A stretch of DNA of 33,593 nucleotides from Nitrososphaerota archaeon (GTDB lineage Archaea > Thermoproteota > Nitrososphaeria > Nitrososphaerales > Nitrosopumilaceae): assembly GCA_005877205.1 (NCBI GenBank), contig VBPL01000024.1:1-33593 (forward strand). Direction: 5' to 3'. Positions 15,458-24,988 of the stretch are shown here, one piece after another. A program made the translations under genes and the position numbers. Numbering within the stretch: the stretch's first letter is position 1; each line of letters opens with the position of its first letter. The notes beneath the pieces were generated by a model. The model was not told the origin of the DNA and ran no database searches. It worked only from the letters and a program-made list of their open reading frames with translations.

Positions 15458-15568
15458 ATGCGGGGCTTGTGCCACATATGCCTAAGTTCCAACGTTGAGT
15501 TAACCTTAGAGAAGGGCCAAGTAATCTGTCATTCTTGTCTTCAAAAACAGAAACAGAAAAAGGACTAA
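15458..15568 (+). CDS. 36-aa zinc-ribbon microprotein
   Basis: ATG 15458 to TAA 15568; an in-frame TGA two codons upstream fixes the start. C5-x2-C8 (LCHIC) and C24-x2-C27 (ICHSC), 15 residues apart, make a minimal zinc ribbon, followed by a Lys/Gln-rich tail (QKQKQKKD). It lies 25 bp before pfkB and has a well-placed TATA box, so it is the likely first gene of the zinc ribbon-pfkB-nadK unit. Function unknown. Confidence 0.7.
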   Translation: MRGLCHICLSSNVELTLEKGQVICHSCLQKQKQKKD

Positions 15569-15593
15569 ATGGAAAGATATCGCCAAGGAATAG

Positions 15594-16469
15594 ATGAAAC
15601 TGGCAATATTTTCTCATTGTACGATAGATGAAATATCGCGAAGCGATAACGTCGTTGAAGCGGCTGGAGGTCCTGCATGTTATTGCGGAATAACTGCAAA
15701 AAACATGAAATTTGATGTTGATCTTCATACTAAGGTAGGAGCAGATTTTACATTTGTCTCTGGTTTAGAGAGCAAAGGCATCTTTCTTTCCAAAAATTCG
15801 ATCTCAAGTAATCCGACTACAAGATTCTTATTGAAAATATCTGACTCAGAGAGGGAATTATATTTAAAAACAGTGTGTGACCCGATAGAATTTAAAAACT
15901 CAGACGCTGATGGCGTTATCGTAAGTCCAGTCTTTAACGAAGTTCCAGAAGAAACTCTTGATCAGATAAAGAACTCTTTTGATTTCACTTTACTTGATCC
16001 GCAGGGGTATCTTCGCCGTGTTGGAAACGATAAGAAAATATATTTGGAAAAAACATTGTTTGATTTGTCGAAAATAAGTGCCATCAAAACTGATCCGGAT
16101 GAGGCTTTCTATCTTACAGGACTCAAAGACAAGGAAGCCATGGTTGCTTTGCAGAAAAAAGGAATCAAGTACGTCCTTTACACTAACAAGCAGGATATTA
16201 CAATGCTTGCAAAACAACGACTTTATAATTTGCGTATTCCGAACATGCAAATTGGAGATACAACTGGAGTAGGAGACATATTCTGCGCAGCCTTTGCATG
16301 TGCATATCTGAAAGAAAATGACCCTCTTTGGGCAATTTGTTTTGCGGTAGGTGCGGCACAGGCTGCTCTTGAGACAAGAGCAACCGCACTTTCCAAAGTG
16401 CCGTATGGTGGTGATATAGAACGAAATGCTGCCTACTTGTATAATCTTGCAAAGTTTTCTCAGGTCTAG
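15594..16469 (+). CDS. PfkB-family (ribokinase-like) carbohydrate kinase
   Basis: 291 aa. The N-terminal GGPACYCG motif and the C-terminal signature GDTTGVGDIFCAAF, with catalytic Asp in GVGD, define the family. It phosphorylates a sugar, nucleoside or polyol with ATP. The substrate cannot be decided; inositol or nucleoside kinases of archaea are in this group, and the nearby phosphatidyltransferase makes a cyclitol kinase an attractive but unproven guess. Second gene of a rightward unit, 31 bp before nadK. Confidence 0.85.
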   Translation: MKLAIFSHCTIDEISRSDNVVEAAGGPACYCGITAKNMKFDVDLHTKVGADFTFVSGLESKGIFLSKNSISSNPTTRFLLKISDSERELYLKTVCDPIEFKNSDADGVIVSPVFNEVPEETLDQIKNSFDFTLLDPQGYLRRVGNDKKIYLEKTLFDLSKISAIKTDPDEAFYLTGLKDKEAMVALQKKGIKYVLYTNKQDITMLAKQRLYNLRIPNMQIGDTTGVGDIFCAAFACAYLKENDPLWAICFAVGAAQAALETRATALSKVPYGGDIERNAAYLYNLAKFSQV

Positions 16470-16500
16470 GCTTTTATTGTGCAAGACCTGAATCACAATT

Positions 16501-17493
16501 GTGAGAGTTGCAATATACAGTCAAGACCAAGAACAAACAGTCAAGTCAGTTAAACTGTCTTTGGAGAGCCACGGCGTAGAATCAGTAATTCTAGGAAATA
16601 AAACGCTAACAAAAGATGTTGACTATGTAATCGTGACAGGCGGAGACCGTGGAGTAAGAACATACTTTCATAAATTTACTAACTCAACCATCCCGGTTTT
16701 AGGAATCAATGAATTTGAATCAAGCGGTTATCTAGCTCAGACTGATCTTAAAGAATTTCCAACTTACCTGAACAGACTTAGGAAAGGCGACTTTACGATA
16801 GAACACCTCACACGAGTTGATGTAAAAATAGATGGAAAGCTTGTCTATCCAGCACTAAACGATGTTGCAATCTTTTCTTCTAAGAGCGCCACCTTGGTTG
16901 AGCATGTCTTGCGTGTAAATGGCGAAGAGGTCTGGCATGACAGTAGCGATGGTGTGATCGTATCTACACCAATTGGTTCGTCTGCATACTCAATGTCAGC
17001 TGGTGGACCAGCGATTTATCAAAATTCCAAGGTACTATGCATTGTTTCAGTAAATTCACTTGATATTACAAGACGCCCACTTATAGTGCCAGAGGATAGC
17101 TTCATAGAAATTGATGACATATCGTCCAGTTTGCGATGCGAAGTCGTAATGGACGGCAAAGACAGGTTCAAAGTTGACAAAATTGTAACTTGCACAAAAT
17201 ATCCTCAACCCGCAAATGTCATTCGTATGAAAAAGGATTCTACTACGGTTTCGGCACTTACAAAAAAGGTCAAACTTGCAGACGAGCTCCTAAACATGCC
17301 TCCAAGTTCCAAATTATTACTGAAAACTCTCCAATACGAAGGCTCACTTACTCAAAAAGAACTAGCCGCAAAGACCCTCCTTCCTGACAGAACGGTTAGG
17401 CTGGCTTTGCGACACCTACTTGACAAAGGTTACGTAAAAAGAAGGGTTTCACTGCGCGATACTCGTCAAAGAATTTATGAGGTTCCAAAGTAA
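16501..17493 (+). CDS. nadK: NAD kinase with C-terminal winged-helix domain
   Basis: 330 aa, GTG start. Makes NADP+ from NAD+ and ATP/polyphosphate. Kinase domain at about 1-255: GGD (47-49), ND (120-121), SDGVIVSTPIGSSAYSMSAGGP-type motif at 149-170 (D150, STP 155-157), and VMDGKD (216-221). The normally invariant GGDG-T/N loop is GGDRGVRT here. Residues of about 268-328 form a winged helix-turn-helix (LTQKELAAKTLLPDRTVRLA recognition region, then a K-R-R wing), MarR/ArsR-like, not part of ordinary NAD kinases. This suggests a kinase that binds DNA or regulates in response to NAD(P). Convergent with pyrG, 1-bp gap. Confidence 0.88.
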   Translation: MRVAIYSQDQEQTVKSVKLSLESHGVESVILGNKTLTKDVDYVIVTGGDRGVRTYFHKFTNSTIPVLGINEFESSGYLAQTDLKEFPTYLNRLRKGDFTIEHLTRVDVKIDGKLVYPALNDVAIFSSKSATLVEHVLRVNGEEVWHDSSDGVIVSTPIGSSAYSMSAGGPAIYQNSKVLCIVSVNSLDITRRPLIVPEDSFIEIDDISSSLRCEVVMDGKDRFKVDKIVTCTKYPQPANVIRMKKDSTTVSALTKKVKLADELLNMPPSSKLLLKTLQYEGSLTQKELAAKTLLPDRTVRLALRHLLDKGYVKRRVSLRDTRQRIYEVPK

Positions 17494-17494
17494 C

Positions 17495-19111
17495 TTATGC
17501 GATAGAAGAAGCATTTACGAAGGCCTCAAATGATTCTTCGGGATATCCGGGTCTACTATTAAATTCAGGATGGAACTGAACTCCCAAGTAGAATTTGTGA
17601 GAAGGAATTTCAAGTATCTCCATGCGTTTTTTGCTATCGCTGTATCCTGAAAATCTTATTCCCTTTGAAGTAAATAATTCAAGATATTTTTGATTAAACT
17701 CGTATCTATGTCTGTGTCTTTTGTATATGGTATTTGATTTGTAGAGCTTGAACGCAAGTGTGTTATCTTCAACTTTGATTTCGTTTGCTCCAAGCCGTAA
17801 AGATCCACCCTTGTTTTCTATGATTTTTTGTTCTGGGAGAAGATCAATGACAGGGTTTTCTGTATTTGGAGCAATCTCTGTGGAGTTTGCGCTGGAGAGT
17901 CCGCAGACGTATCGACCGAATGCTACAGCAGCCAGCTGAAAACCAAAACATATGCCAAGATATGGTATGTTCTTCTCTCTTGCATAATTTGCTGTTTTTA
18001 TTATGCCTTCAGATCCGCGCTCTCCAAATCCACCAGGAACAATAATTCCACTGTACTGAGAGAGCTTGTCTAAATCACCATTCAATTCTTCTGAATCGAT
18101 CCAAATCCAATCGATAACAACTTTTTTTCCCAGTTTAGCTCCAGCATGTTTTAATGCGTGGTTTATACTGACGTAACTGTCGGCTAGCTTTACATATTTG
18201 CCAACCATTGCTATCTTCACCTTTTCCTGTGAATTCAGAAATGAGTTCACAATGGCATTCCACATATCCCAATTTGCTGACGTATTTAGCAATCCAACTT
18301 TTCCAAATTTCTTGAAAATGACATCAACTATTCCTTGGTCGTACAGCATTTGCGGTACCATGAGAATAGATTCTGCGTCATGACACGAAAACACATCTTT
18401 GGCAGAAACGTTAGAGAATAATGAAATCTTCTTCTTGGTATCAACTTCAAGTGGTCTACTACATCTGACTGCTAGTAGATCAGGTTGAATACCGATTCGT
18501 CTAAGTTCTTGAACACTGTGCTGAGTGGGTTTAGTCTTTTGTTCTCCTACGACATCTAACGAAGGAGCTAATGTAACGTGAACAAAAAGAACATTCTCTG
18601 GACCCTCTTCTAATCTCAATTGTCTTAACGCTTCAAGGAATGGTAAGCTTTCTATGTCTCCGACAGTTCCTCCACATTCAACAACAAGGATATCGAGGTT
18701 TTCGGTTTTTGCAATTTTTTTAATTCTATCCTTTATTGCATCTGTAACATGCGGTATTATCTGGACACACGCACCAAGATATTCGCCACGCCTTTCTGCT
18801 TCTATTACGCTAGAGTAGATCTGAGCTGTAGTAATATTATGCGTTCTTGGTATGTTTTGATTAAGAAATCTCTCATAATTTCCAATATCCATGTCGCACT
18901 CACCGCCGTCTTCTGTAACGAAGACCTCGCCGTGGGCAATTGGGTTCATTGTTCCAGCATCATAATTCAGGTAGGGATCAATTTTCACGCAGGAGACTTT
19001 CTGATTAGAAAGCTGTAAAAGTTTCGCAAGAGATGATGATATTACGCCTTTTCCAAGGCCAGACATAACACCCCCTGTCACGAAAATGTACTTTGTAGAT
19101 TCTGTCTGCAT
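17495..19111 (-). CDS. pyrG: CTP synthase (glutamine hydrolysing)
   Basis: 538 aa, normal length. Amidates UTP to CTP using ATP and glutamine. The N-terminal synthetase domain has the [13 protein letters not shown]-loop (11-22), Mg-binding Asp residues (DGGECDMD), and the [11 protein letters not shown] motif. The C-terminal glutaminase has C388 (GICFGFQ), H514 and E516 (FHPEF) as the catalytic triad. An AT-rich box (aaataaaaa on the minus strand) in the 32-bp gap to trpA probably gives it its own promoter downstream of the trp operon. Confidence 0.95.
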   Translation of the reverse strand: MQTESTKYIFVTGGVMSGLGKGVISSSLAKLLQLSNQKVSCVKIDPYLNYDAGTMNPIAHGEVFVTEDGGECDMDIGNYERFLNQNIPRTHNITTAQIYSSVIEAERRGEYLGACVQIIPHVTDAIKDRIKKIAKTENLDILVVECGGTVGDIESLPFLEALRQLRLEEGPENVLFVHVTLAPSLDVVGEQKTKPTQHSVQELRRIGIQPDLLAVRCSRPLEVDTKKKISLFSNVSAKDVFSCHDAESILMVPQMLYDQGIVDVIFKKFGKVGLLNTSANWDMWNAIVNSFLNSQEKVKIAMVGKYVKLADSYVSINHALKHAGAKLGKKVVIDWIWIDSEELNGDLDKLSQYSGIIVPGGFGERGSEGIIKTANYAREKNIPYLGICFGFQLAAVAFGRYVCGLSSANSTEIAPNTENPVIDLLPEQKIIENKGGSLRLGANEIKVEDNTLAFKLYKSNTIYKRHRHRYEFNQKYLELFTSKGIRFSGYSDSKKRMEILEIPSHKFYLGVQFHPEFNSRPGYPEESFEAFVNASSIA

Positions 19112-19143
19112 ATCTATGATGGAAAAATGGTATTTTTATTTGT

Positions 19144-19950
19144 TTATTCTAAAATTGTGGCCTTCTTTAATTCCTTTGCAAACGACGCTATTTTGGTTTC
19201 GATCTTTTGTTGAGGCGTTTTTTCAATTAGCCGCAAAAACGCACTTCCTACTATTATCGCATCTGCCCCATTTCGTAAAATAAATCTTGCTTGATCTTTG
19301 GTGCTGATTCCAAATCCTACGCCTAGGGGTATTTTTCCGTTGATGGCTTTCTTTGTAGTCTTAATTGCTTCCAAGGTATATTGCTTGAATTGTTGCTGTA
19401 TCCCTGTAGTCCCAAACACTGAGACTAAATAGAGAAAACCTGATGATGCATTAGCTATTGTAGTTATTCTTTGGGGAGACGTATTTGGAGAAATTAAGAA
19501 GATTGCATCAACATTATTTCGATGAGCCGCATTCAAAAAATCCTTGGATTCTTCTACTGCCATGTCTGCTAGAATCAAACCATCAATTCCGACTTTTTTG
19601 ACCATTGAGACAAATTTATCATAACCATTTCTGTATAACAGATTTGCATACGTCATCAACACCAGGGGAATCTGAGTTTCTTTTCGAATCTTCTTCACTA
19701 GATTAACAAATTTGGTAAGATTCATGCCTTTTCTTAGAGATAGGTAGCTAGCATTCTGGATAATTGGTCCATCGGCCAAAGGATCTGAAAAAGGAAGTCC
19801 TAGCTCGATAATATCGGCGCCCCCCTTGACTAGACCTCGCACGGCAGAAATGGTTCCTTTTTCATTAGGATATCCCGCCACAAGATAGGCTATGAGTGCC
19901 TTCTGTTTCTTGCGCTTTAGCTCTTGAAATTTATCTTTTATTCTTGACAT
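19144..19950 (-). CDS. trpA: tryptophan synthase alpha subunit
   Basis: 268 aa from ATG 19950; a GTG two codons upstream (19956) is also possible. Cleaves indole-3-glycerol phosphate to indole and glyceraldehyde-3-phosphate; the indole passes to TrpB. With this start the catalytic Glu and Asp fall at E49 ([10 protein letters not shown]) and D60, the classical numbering. The phosphate-binding GVGFGIS and GSAFL loops are present. It overlaps the trpB 3' end by 20 bp and is the last gene of the trp operon. Confidence 0.93.
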   Translation of the reverse strand: MSRIKDKFQELKRKKQKALIAYLVAGYPNEKGTISAVRGLVKGGADIIELGLPFSDPLADGPIIQNASYLSLRKGMNLTKFVNLVKKIRKETQIPLVLMTYANLLYRNGYDKFVSMVKKVGIDGLILADMAVEESKDFLNAAHRNNVDAIFLISPNTSPQRITTIANASSGFLYLVSVFGTTGIQQQFKQYTLEAIKTTKKAINGKIPLGVGFGISTKDQARFILRNGADAIIVGSAFLRLIEKTPQQKIETKIASFAKELKKATILE

Positions 19951-21133
19951 TTTCACTCAAATATTTTTCTACTACTTCGACATCCTTGTCTCCTCGTCCA
20001 GACAGGGTAACAACAATTGTTTCACTTTTTGGCATTTTCCTTGCTATCTTTATGGCATGTGCAACGGCATGCGATGATTCGAGAGCAGGTATGATTCCTT
20101 CATGTTTTGCAAGCAATAGGAACGCTTGAACAGCATCATTGTCACTTACAGTGTCGTACTTTACTCTATTGATATCCTTCAGATATGCATGTTCTGGTCC
20201 CACTCCAGGATAATCCAGACCAGCTGCAATGCTGTGTGTGTCACTTATCTGCCCCTCCTTGTCTTGTAGAAGATACGTCAACATGCCATGAAGAATGCCC
20301 TTTGATCCGATTGCAAGTGTAGCGGAATGGTGGTCAGTTTTTATTCCCTCACCTCCAGCTTCAATTCCAAACATTTCAGTGTCTTCATCGATGAGAGGAT
20401 AGAACGTACCGATTGCGTTAGAGCCTCCACCAACGCATGCAACTACAGAATCCGGAGATTTCTTTCCTATCTCACTCATTTGTGTCAAGATCTCTTTTCC
20501 TATGACTGACTGAAAATCCCTTACCATGACAGGATATGGATGCGGACCAACTGCAGACCCCAGTAGATAATATGTTGTTTTGACGTTTGTTATCCAGTCA
20601 CGTATAGCTTCATTTATTGCATCTTTGAGAGCCTGTGTTCCTTCTTTAACTGGATGAACAATTGAGCCAAGCAACTTCATTCTGAAGACATTAAGCTTTT
20701 GTCGCTGAGTATCCTTGTATCCCATGTAGACTTCTGACTGTAATCCAAGAGCAGCACAAGCCATGGCAGTTGCAACACCATGCTGTCCCGCACCTGTTTC
20801 TGCGATAATTCTCTTTTTCTTCATCCTTTTTGCAAGAAGCCCCTGTCCCAATGTATTGTTGATTTTATGTGCGCCACCGTGAAGTAAATCTTCCCTTTTG
20901 AGATAGATCTTGGCGCCTCCAGTAGCTTCGGAAAGGTTCTTGGCAAAGTAAAGTGGAGTTGGTCTGCCTGCATACTGAGTTAGGTAGTAATCTAATTCCT
21001 TTCTGAAATTGATATCATCTTTGAATCTTAGGTAGGCCTCTTCCAGCTCTTCAACTGCAGGAACCAACGTTTCTGGTATGAACCTGCCTCCAAACTCTCC
21101 AAATTTGCCATTTTTTGGATATTCTAATTTCAT
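19931..21133 (-). CDS. trpB: tryptophan synthase beta subunit (TrpB1 type)
   Basis: 400 aa. PLP enzyme that joins indole and serine into tryptophan. PLP Lys90 in HGGAHKINN, catalytic Glu112 in AETGAGQHG, and the PLP-phosphate loop GGGSNAIG. Length and the compact N-terminus ([13 protein letters not shown]) match TrpB1, the form that pairs with TrpA, not TrpB2. Start overlaps the trpC stop by 4 bp (ATGA). Confidence 0.95.
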   Translation of the reverse strand: MKLEYPKNGKFGEFGGRFIPETLVPAVEELEEAYLRFKDDINFRKELDYYLTQYAGRPTPLYFAKNLSEATGGAKIYLKREDLLHGGAHKINNTLGQGLLAKRMKKKRIIAETGAGQHGVATAMACAALGLQSEVYMGYKDTQRQKLNVFRMKLLGSIVHPVKEGTQALKDAINEAIRDWITNVKTTYYLLGSAVGPHPYPVMVRDFQSVIGKEILTQMSEIGKKSPDSVVACVGGGSNAIGTFYPLIDEDTEMFGIEAGGEGIKTDHHSATLAIGSKGILHGMLTYLLQDKEGQISDTHSIAAGLDYPGVGPEHAYLKDINRVKYDTVSDNDAVQAFLLLAKHEGIIPALESSHAVAHAIKIARKMPKSETIVVTLSGRGDKDVEVVEKYLSENVKNKR

Positions 21134-21894
21134 ATTGCCAATACCAACTTTGAGACTAATCCCTTGATATCTTTACTCTTCATTATGCCGCTTCCTACAA
21201 GAAAGGCATCTGCGCCGCAATCGTGAAGAAATCTAATGTCGCCGGGAGATTCGATTCCACTTTCTGAGATTATAATTCTGTCTTTTTTTCTATCTTTCAG
21301 AATATGTTGGGTAGCTTTCAAGTCTATCTCCAACGTATCTAAATCGCGATTATTTATCCCAAGCAAATCTGCCTCTGTTTTAACAGAACAAAGAAATTCT
21401 TTCTGGGTGTGACATTCCAATAGAACTAAGAGTTTTTTCTTGTGTGCGTATGCAATAAACTCATCAATTTCCCCTGCAAAGTTTTTGTCAAAGATTCCTT
21501 GTATAAGTAAAATAATGTCAGCACCTAACTTTTCTGCAGCATCGATTTGTATTTTGTCTACTATGATATCTTTCATCAAAAGAGGGGCATTTACTTGCCT
21601 TCTGATTTCGGAAAAATATTCAGGAGAGCCGTTAAACAAGTATGGTTGTGTTAAAACAGAAAGTCCTACGGCTCCTCCTTCTATCATGGATTTTCCTATA
21701 TCTACAGGATCTGATATTTGACGAATATTTCCAAGTGACGGCGATGAAAATTTAACCTCTGTAATCAATGACGCATGAACATTTTTCTTGATTAGTGTTA
21801 TAATGTTTTTACCAGATTTTGCTAATTTGTGTTCTATCTCATAAATCCCTTCATCAATTGCTTTTTGCGAATTTTGAGCAAGTTTCTGTAGCAT
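21130..21894 (-). CDS. trpC: indole-3-glycerol-phosphate synthase
   Basis: 254 aa from ATG 21894; a TTG at 21903 overlaps the trpD stop as TTGA and could be used. Ring closure of CdRP to indole-3-glycerol phosphate. TIM barrel with [10 protein letters not shown] (Glu/Lys of the active site), MKDIIVD, NNRDL, SESGI and GSGIM motifs. A stand-alone TrpC: no TrpF domain is fused at the C-terminus, as in some bacteria. Confidence 0.93.
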   Translation of the reverse strand: MLQKLAQNSQKAIDEGIYEIEHKLAKSGKNIITLIKKNVHASLITEVKFSSPSLGNIRQISDPVDIGKSMIEGGAVGLSVLTQPYLFNGSPEYFSEIRRQVNAPLLMKDIIVDKIQIDAAEKLGADIILLIQGIFDKNFAGEIDEFIAYAHKKKLLVLLECHTQKEFLCSVKTEADLLGINNRDLDTLEIDLKATQHILKDRKKDRIIISESGIESPGDIRFLHDCGADAFLVGSGIMKSKDIKGLVSKLVLAI

Positions 21895-21899
21895 GTTTT

Positions 21900-22946
21900 T
21901 CAATTCTTTTCAGACTCCTCTACTTTTTCTATATCACCACAATATCTAATTAAATTCTTGAAAAGGTCGTATGATTTACCACTTTTGATTACTTCAAATG
22001 AAATTTGTAATGCCTCATCAAACTTGTTTGAAATGCCTCCGACTATCAATCCAGCAGCAGCGTTTAATGCGGTAATCTCAATTCTTGGTTTTGTGGCTCT
22101 CCCATTGAGGACAGATACAAACGCGCTGATTGCTTCACTCTTAGCTGATACTTGGATTTCGCCAAGATTGGATTTTGTCAGGCCCAATTCTGCAGGATCT
22201 AGTACGTAGGTAAAAATTTTGCCATTGCTAAGATGGCATATGTGGTTTTTTGATGTTGTTGACAATTCATCGAGACCATCATCAGAAATTACTGTCATGA
22301 CATTTTCTGATCCTCTGGATCTGAGTAGTAATATCACCCGTTGAAGATATTGCGGCGAAAATACACCGACTAGCTGGTTTTTTACAGCTGCCGGATTGCT
22401 TAGAGGGCCAAGTAAGTTGAAGGCCGTTTTCATGCCTAGCAGTTTTCTTGCTTCCGCAACATTTTTCATTGCCGGGTGAAATTTCTGTGCAAACATAAAT
22501 CCAATTCCAAACTTTTCTATAATTTCTTTGACTCTATTTGGTTCCATATTTAGATCATATCCAAAATACTCGAAAATGTCTGCACTACCATTTATTCCGG
22601 AAACCGATCTGTTTCCATGTTTTGCAACATTACCTCCACCTGCTGCTATCACAAAAGCAGCAGTAGTAGAGATATTGAACGTGCTCATTTTGTCTCCGCC
22701 AGTTCCACATACGTCAATAAACTTGCCTTGTCGTTTGGGCTGTATGTGAACAGCATGCGCTTGCATCTTGTCAAGCATGGCAAGTAATTCATTATCGGTC
22801 TCCTCTTTTTCTGTTAAATTTTTGAGAAAATTTGCAGTCTCTTGCACTGAGCTTCTTCCCTCTAATATCTCATCCATGATGTAAGACATTTCATCATAGC
22901 TTAGATCATGCTTGGACGAAAGCTTGCTAGTAATCTCTGCAATCAT
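21900..22946 (-). CDS. trpD: anthranilate phosphoribosyltransferase
   Basis: 348 aa. Transfers phosphoribose from PRPP to anthranilate. CGTGGDKMSTFNIST (PRPP/Mg loop), KHGNRSVSG, and the DD metal pair in SDDGLDELS are all present. Standard nucleoside phosphoribosyltransferase class III fold: N-terminal helical domain, then the alpha/beta domain. Start overlaps the trpG stop by 4 bp (ATGA). Confidence 0.95.
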   Translation of the reverse strand: MIAEITSKLSSKHDLSYDEMSYIMDEILEGRSSVQETANFLKNLTEKEETDNELLAMLDKMQAHAVHIQPKRQGKFIDVCGTGGDKMSTFNISTTAAFVIAAGGGNVAKHGNRSVSGINGSADIFEYFGYDLNMEPNRVKEIIEKFGIGFMFAQKFHPAMKNVAEARKLLGMKTAFNLLGPLSNPAAVKNQLVGVFSPQYLQRVILLLRSRGSENVMTVISDDGLDELSTTSKNHICHLSNGKIFTYVLDPAELGLTKSNLGEIQVSAKSEAISAFVSVLNGRATKPRIEITALNAAAGLIVGGISNKFDEALQISFEVIKSGKSYDLFKNLIRYCGDIEKVEESEKN

Positions 22947-23530
22947 TTTCGGATCAACTTTAAGAAATTACTTAGGATCTTCTTTCCTTCTCCAGTCATT
23001 ACAGATTCTGGATGGAATTGTACTCCTTCTATGAGATACTTTTTGTGGCTTACGGCCATTATCTCTTTGTCATCTTGGGCTACGGCTGTTACTCTCAATA
23101 CGTCAGGAATTATTGTTTTATCGCCTACTAAAGAATGATATCTTGTAGCCCTGAATGGGTTTTCTACTCCTTCAAACAAAGCAGACTGATAATGTTCTAT
23201 AGGACTTGTCTTTCCATGTCTTACATTTCCGGCATTGACTACTTTTCCACCAAAGGCGTGTATGATGCCTTGATGACCAAGACAAACCCCAAGAATTGGC
23301 TTGGTTGGGCCAAGCTCCGTTATGACTTTGTTGCATATTCCAAAGTATTTTTCGTCCTCCGGTGTACCTGGTCCAGGTGATATAACTATGGCATCATAAT
23401 TTCCTTTTCTGATCTCATCTAATGTTATCTTGTCATTTCTAACAACATCTGAAGTTACAGTTAGCTCACCTAACAGCTGTGCTATGTTATATACAAACGA
23501 ATCATAATTGTCTATTATTAGAAATTTCAT
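22943..23530 (-). CDS. trpG: anthranilate synthase glutaminase subunit
   Basis: 195 aa. Class I glutamine amidotransferase that supplies ammonia to TrpE. Catalytic C83 (GVCLGHQG), H173 and E175 (FHPES), and the oxyanion motif SPGPGTP. A paralogue could serve aminodeoxychorismate synthase as well, but the operon context fixes the Trp role. Overlaps trpE by 4 bp (ATGA). Confidence 0.93.
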   Translation of the reverse strand: MKFLIIDNYDSFVYNIAQLLGELTVTSDVVRNDKITLDEIRKGNYDAIVISPGPGTPEDEKYFGICNKVITELGPTKPILGVCLGHQGIIHAFGGKVVNAGNVRHGKTSPIEHYQSALFEGVENPFRATRYHSLVGDKTIIPDVLRVTAVAQDDKEIMAVSHKKYLIEGVQFHPESVMTGEGKKILSNFLKLIRK

Positions 23531-24882
23531 TTTGAAGCCTCCTTAAGAGCTGATATCATAGCATTTGCTTTATGTTGAATTTCCATCCATTCATTTTCAG
23601 CTACCGAATCTGAAACAATGCCAGCTCCAGCCTGCACGAATCCTTTTTTTCCATCCATAAAGATTGTTCTAATTCCGATAGCAAAATCACAGCAACCATT
23701 GAAGGAAAAATATCCAATTGCTCCGGCATAGGATCCTCTTGCGTTAGGTTCTAGATCGTCTATTATTTCCATGGCTCGAATTTTAGGAGCGCCAGAAACA
23801 GTTCCTGCGGGAAAAACTGCTTTTATCGCATCAAACATGTTATATTTTTTGTCCAAATTGCCAACAACATGCGTGACCATGTGTTGAACATGACTGAATC
23901 TTTTAACTGCCATTAATTCTTTTACGTACACAGAACCATATTTACAAACACGTCCAATATCGTTACGTCCCAAGTCTACCAACATCGTGTGTTCAGCGAG
24001 TTCCTTTTCATCGTGAAGCATCTCTTCTTTTAATACCGCATTTCTTTCTTCGTCATGGGTAATTGGCCTAGTTCCAGCTATGGGGAAAGTCTCAACCACG
24101 TTTCCAGTAATTCTAAGCAGCATCTCTGGGCTTGAGCCTATTATTGTTCTGTTTCCCAGTTTCATGTGGTAAAGATATGGGGATGGGTTAATCTGTCTAA
24201 GTGTCTTGTACACCTTCAGGAAATCGCCTTCAGCACTAAAATTGAATTTTCGTGAAAGTACAACCTGGAAGATATCTCCATCGTGTATGTATTTCTTAGC
24301 GCGTTTTACCATGTCATCAAATTTGTTGTGGTCTAGATTCTCAGATATAGTTGATATTGAAAATTTGCCAAAAGTAGTAGCAGCAGAAGACAATTTTTCA
24401 GCCCTGCTCTTGTCGTAGAAAAAATAGAACAATTTTCTTTCTTTGTTGTCATAAAGAATTCCGTCTGTATAAATTCCAAATTCCATTAGAGAAGATTGAT
24501 CTTCTGTGTGAGAATTTGGAATTTTTTCCCACAATCTAATTGCGTCATAATTGATTATGCCTACGGCACCGCCGACGTATCTATATTTCTGATCTGGAAC
24601 TTGATAGAGAAGCTTCTTTACCTCTGATAATGGGTCTGTTGTTTGAATGGTAACAGTCGATCCATTTTTGTAATGCAGTACAACTCTGTCCGAATAACCT
24701 TTTACTATTATCGATGGGTCAAACCCGATAAGAGAGGTTTCTGATAATTCTTCTGGGCCGGTTAATGACTCATATAGGAAAGTATAATCAAAGTCTCTTG
24801 AAATCTTGTTGTATAGATCAAATTGGGAGCCAGTGTATTCTAGGGGTACTACCTTGAGATTTGAATGTCCAAATGTGGCCAC
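23527..24882 (-). CDS. trpE: anthranilate synthase component I
   Basis: 451 aa, GTG start at 24882. Converts chorismate to anthranilate with ammonia from TrpG. C-terminal chorismate-binding motifs are present: PIAGTRP, DLGRNDIGRV, PAGTVSGAPK, and AGAGIVSDS near the end. The N-terminal segment FLYESLTG resembles the LLES tryptophan-binding site, so feedback inhibition by tryptophan is likely. First gene of the operon. A TATA-like element at 24908-24918 lies about 31 bp upstream and would give only a very short leader, so there is no room for a peptide-type attenuator. Confidence 0.94.
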   Translation of the reverse strand: MATFGHSNLKVVPLEYTGSQFDLYNKISRDFDYTFLYESLTGPEELSETSLIGFDPSIIVKGYSDRVVLHYKNGSTVTIQTTDPLSEVKKLLYQVPDQKYRYVGGAVGIINYDAIRLWEKIPNSHTEDQSSLMEFGIYTDGILYDNKERKLFYFFYDKSRAEKLSSAATTFGKFSISTISENLDHNKFDDMVKRAKKYIHDGDIFQVVLSRKFNFSAEGDFLKVYKTLRQINPSPYLYHMKLGNRTIIGSSPEMLLRITGNVVETFPIAGTRPITHDEERNAVLKEEMLHDEKELAEHTMLVDLGRNDIGRVCKYGSVYVKELMAVKRFSHVQHMVTHVVGNLDKKYNMFDAIKAVFPAGTVSGAPKIRAMEIIDDLEPNARGSYAGAIGYFSFNGCCDFAIGIRTIFMDGKKGFVQAGAGIVSDSVAENEWMEIQHKANAMISALKEASK

Positions 24883-24907
24883 CCATATTGAGAATCTCTC
24901 TCTAACT

Positions 24908-24918
24908 CTATTTAAAAC
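24908..24918 (-). promoter_or_regulatory. TATA box for the trp operon
   Basis: gttttaaatag on the minus strand, about 31 bp before the trpE GTG at 24882. Confidence 0.45.
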
Positions 24919-24940
24919 TAAGCCATTGGTTTCTTTAGGT

Positions 24941-24959
24941 TACGGTATGGTACGGTACC
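24941..24959. promoter_or_regulatory. TACGGTA direct repeat between divergent trpE and small zinc gene
   Basis: tacggta-tgg-tacggta is a 7-bp direct repeat (24941-24947, 24951-24957) that lies upstream of both TATA boxes in the divergent region. The position suits an activator/repressor site or BRE-adjacent operator for the trp operon. The binding protein is unknown. Confidence 0.35.
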
Positions 24960-24968
24960 TTTATATGC
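24959..24968 (+). promoter_or_regulatory. TATA box for the 72-aa zinc protein
   Basis: ctttatatgc, centred about 26 bp before ATG 24989; this argues for that internal start over the frame's opening at 24806. Confidence 0.5.
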
Positions 24969-24988
24969 AATCATGCGTAAATTATATC

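Noticed and set aside
15990-16496. 168-aa frame antisense to pfkB
   Set aside because: The PfkB signature on the other strand is unambiguous, and the antisense product is low-complexity Cys/Ser/Ile-rich sequence.
24806-24988. Long upstream frame in front of the 72-aa zinc protein
   Set aside because: It lies over the trpE 5' end and the divergent promoters, and the TATA box places the start at 24989.
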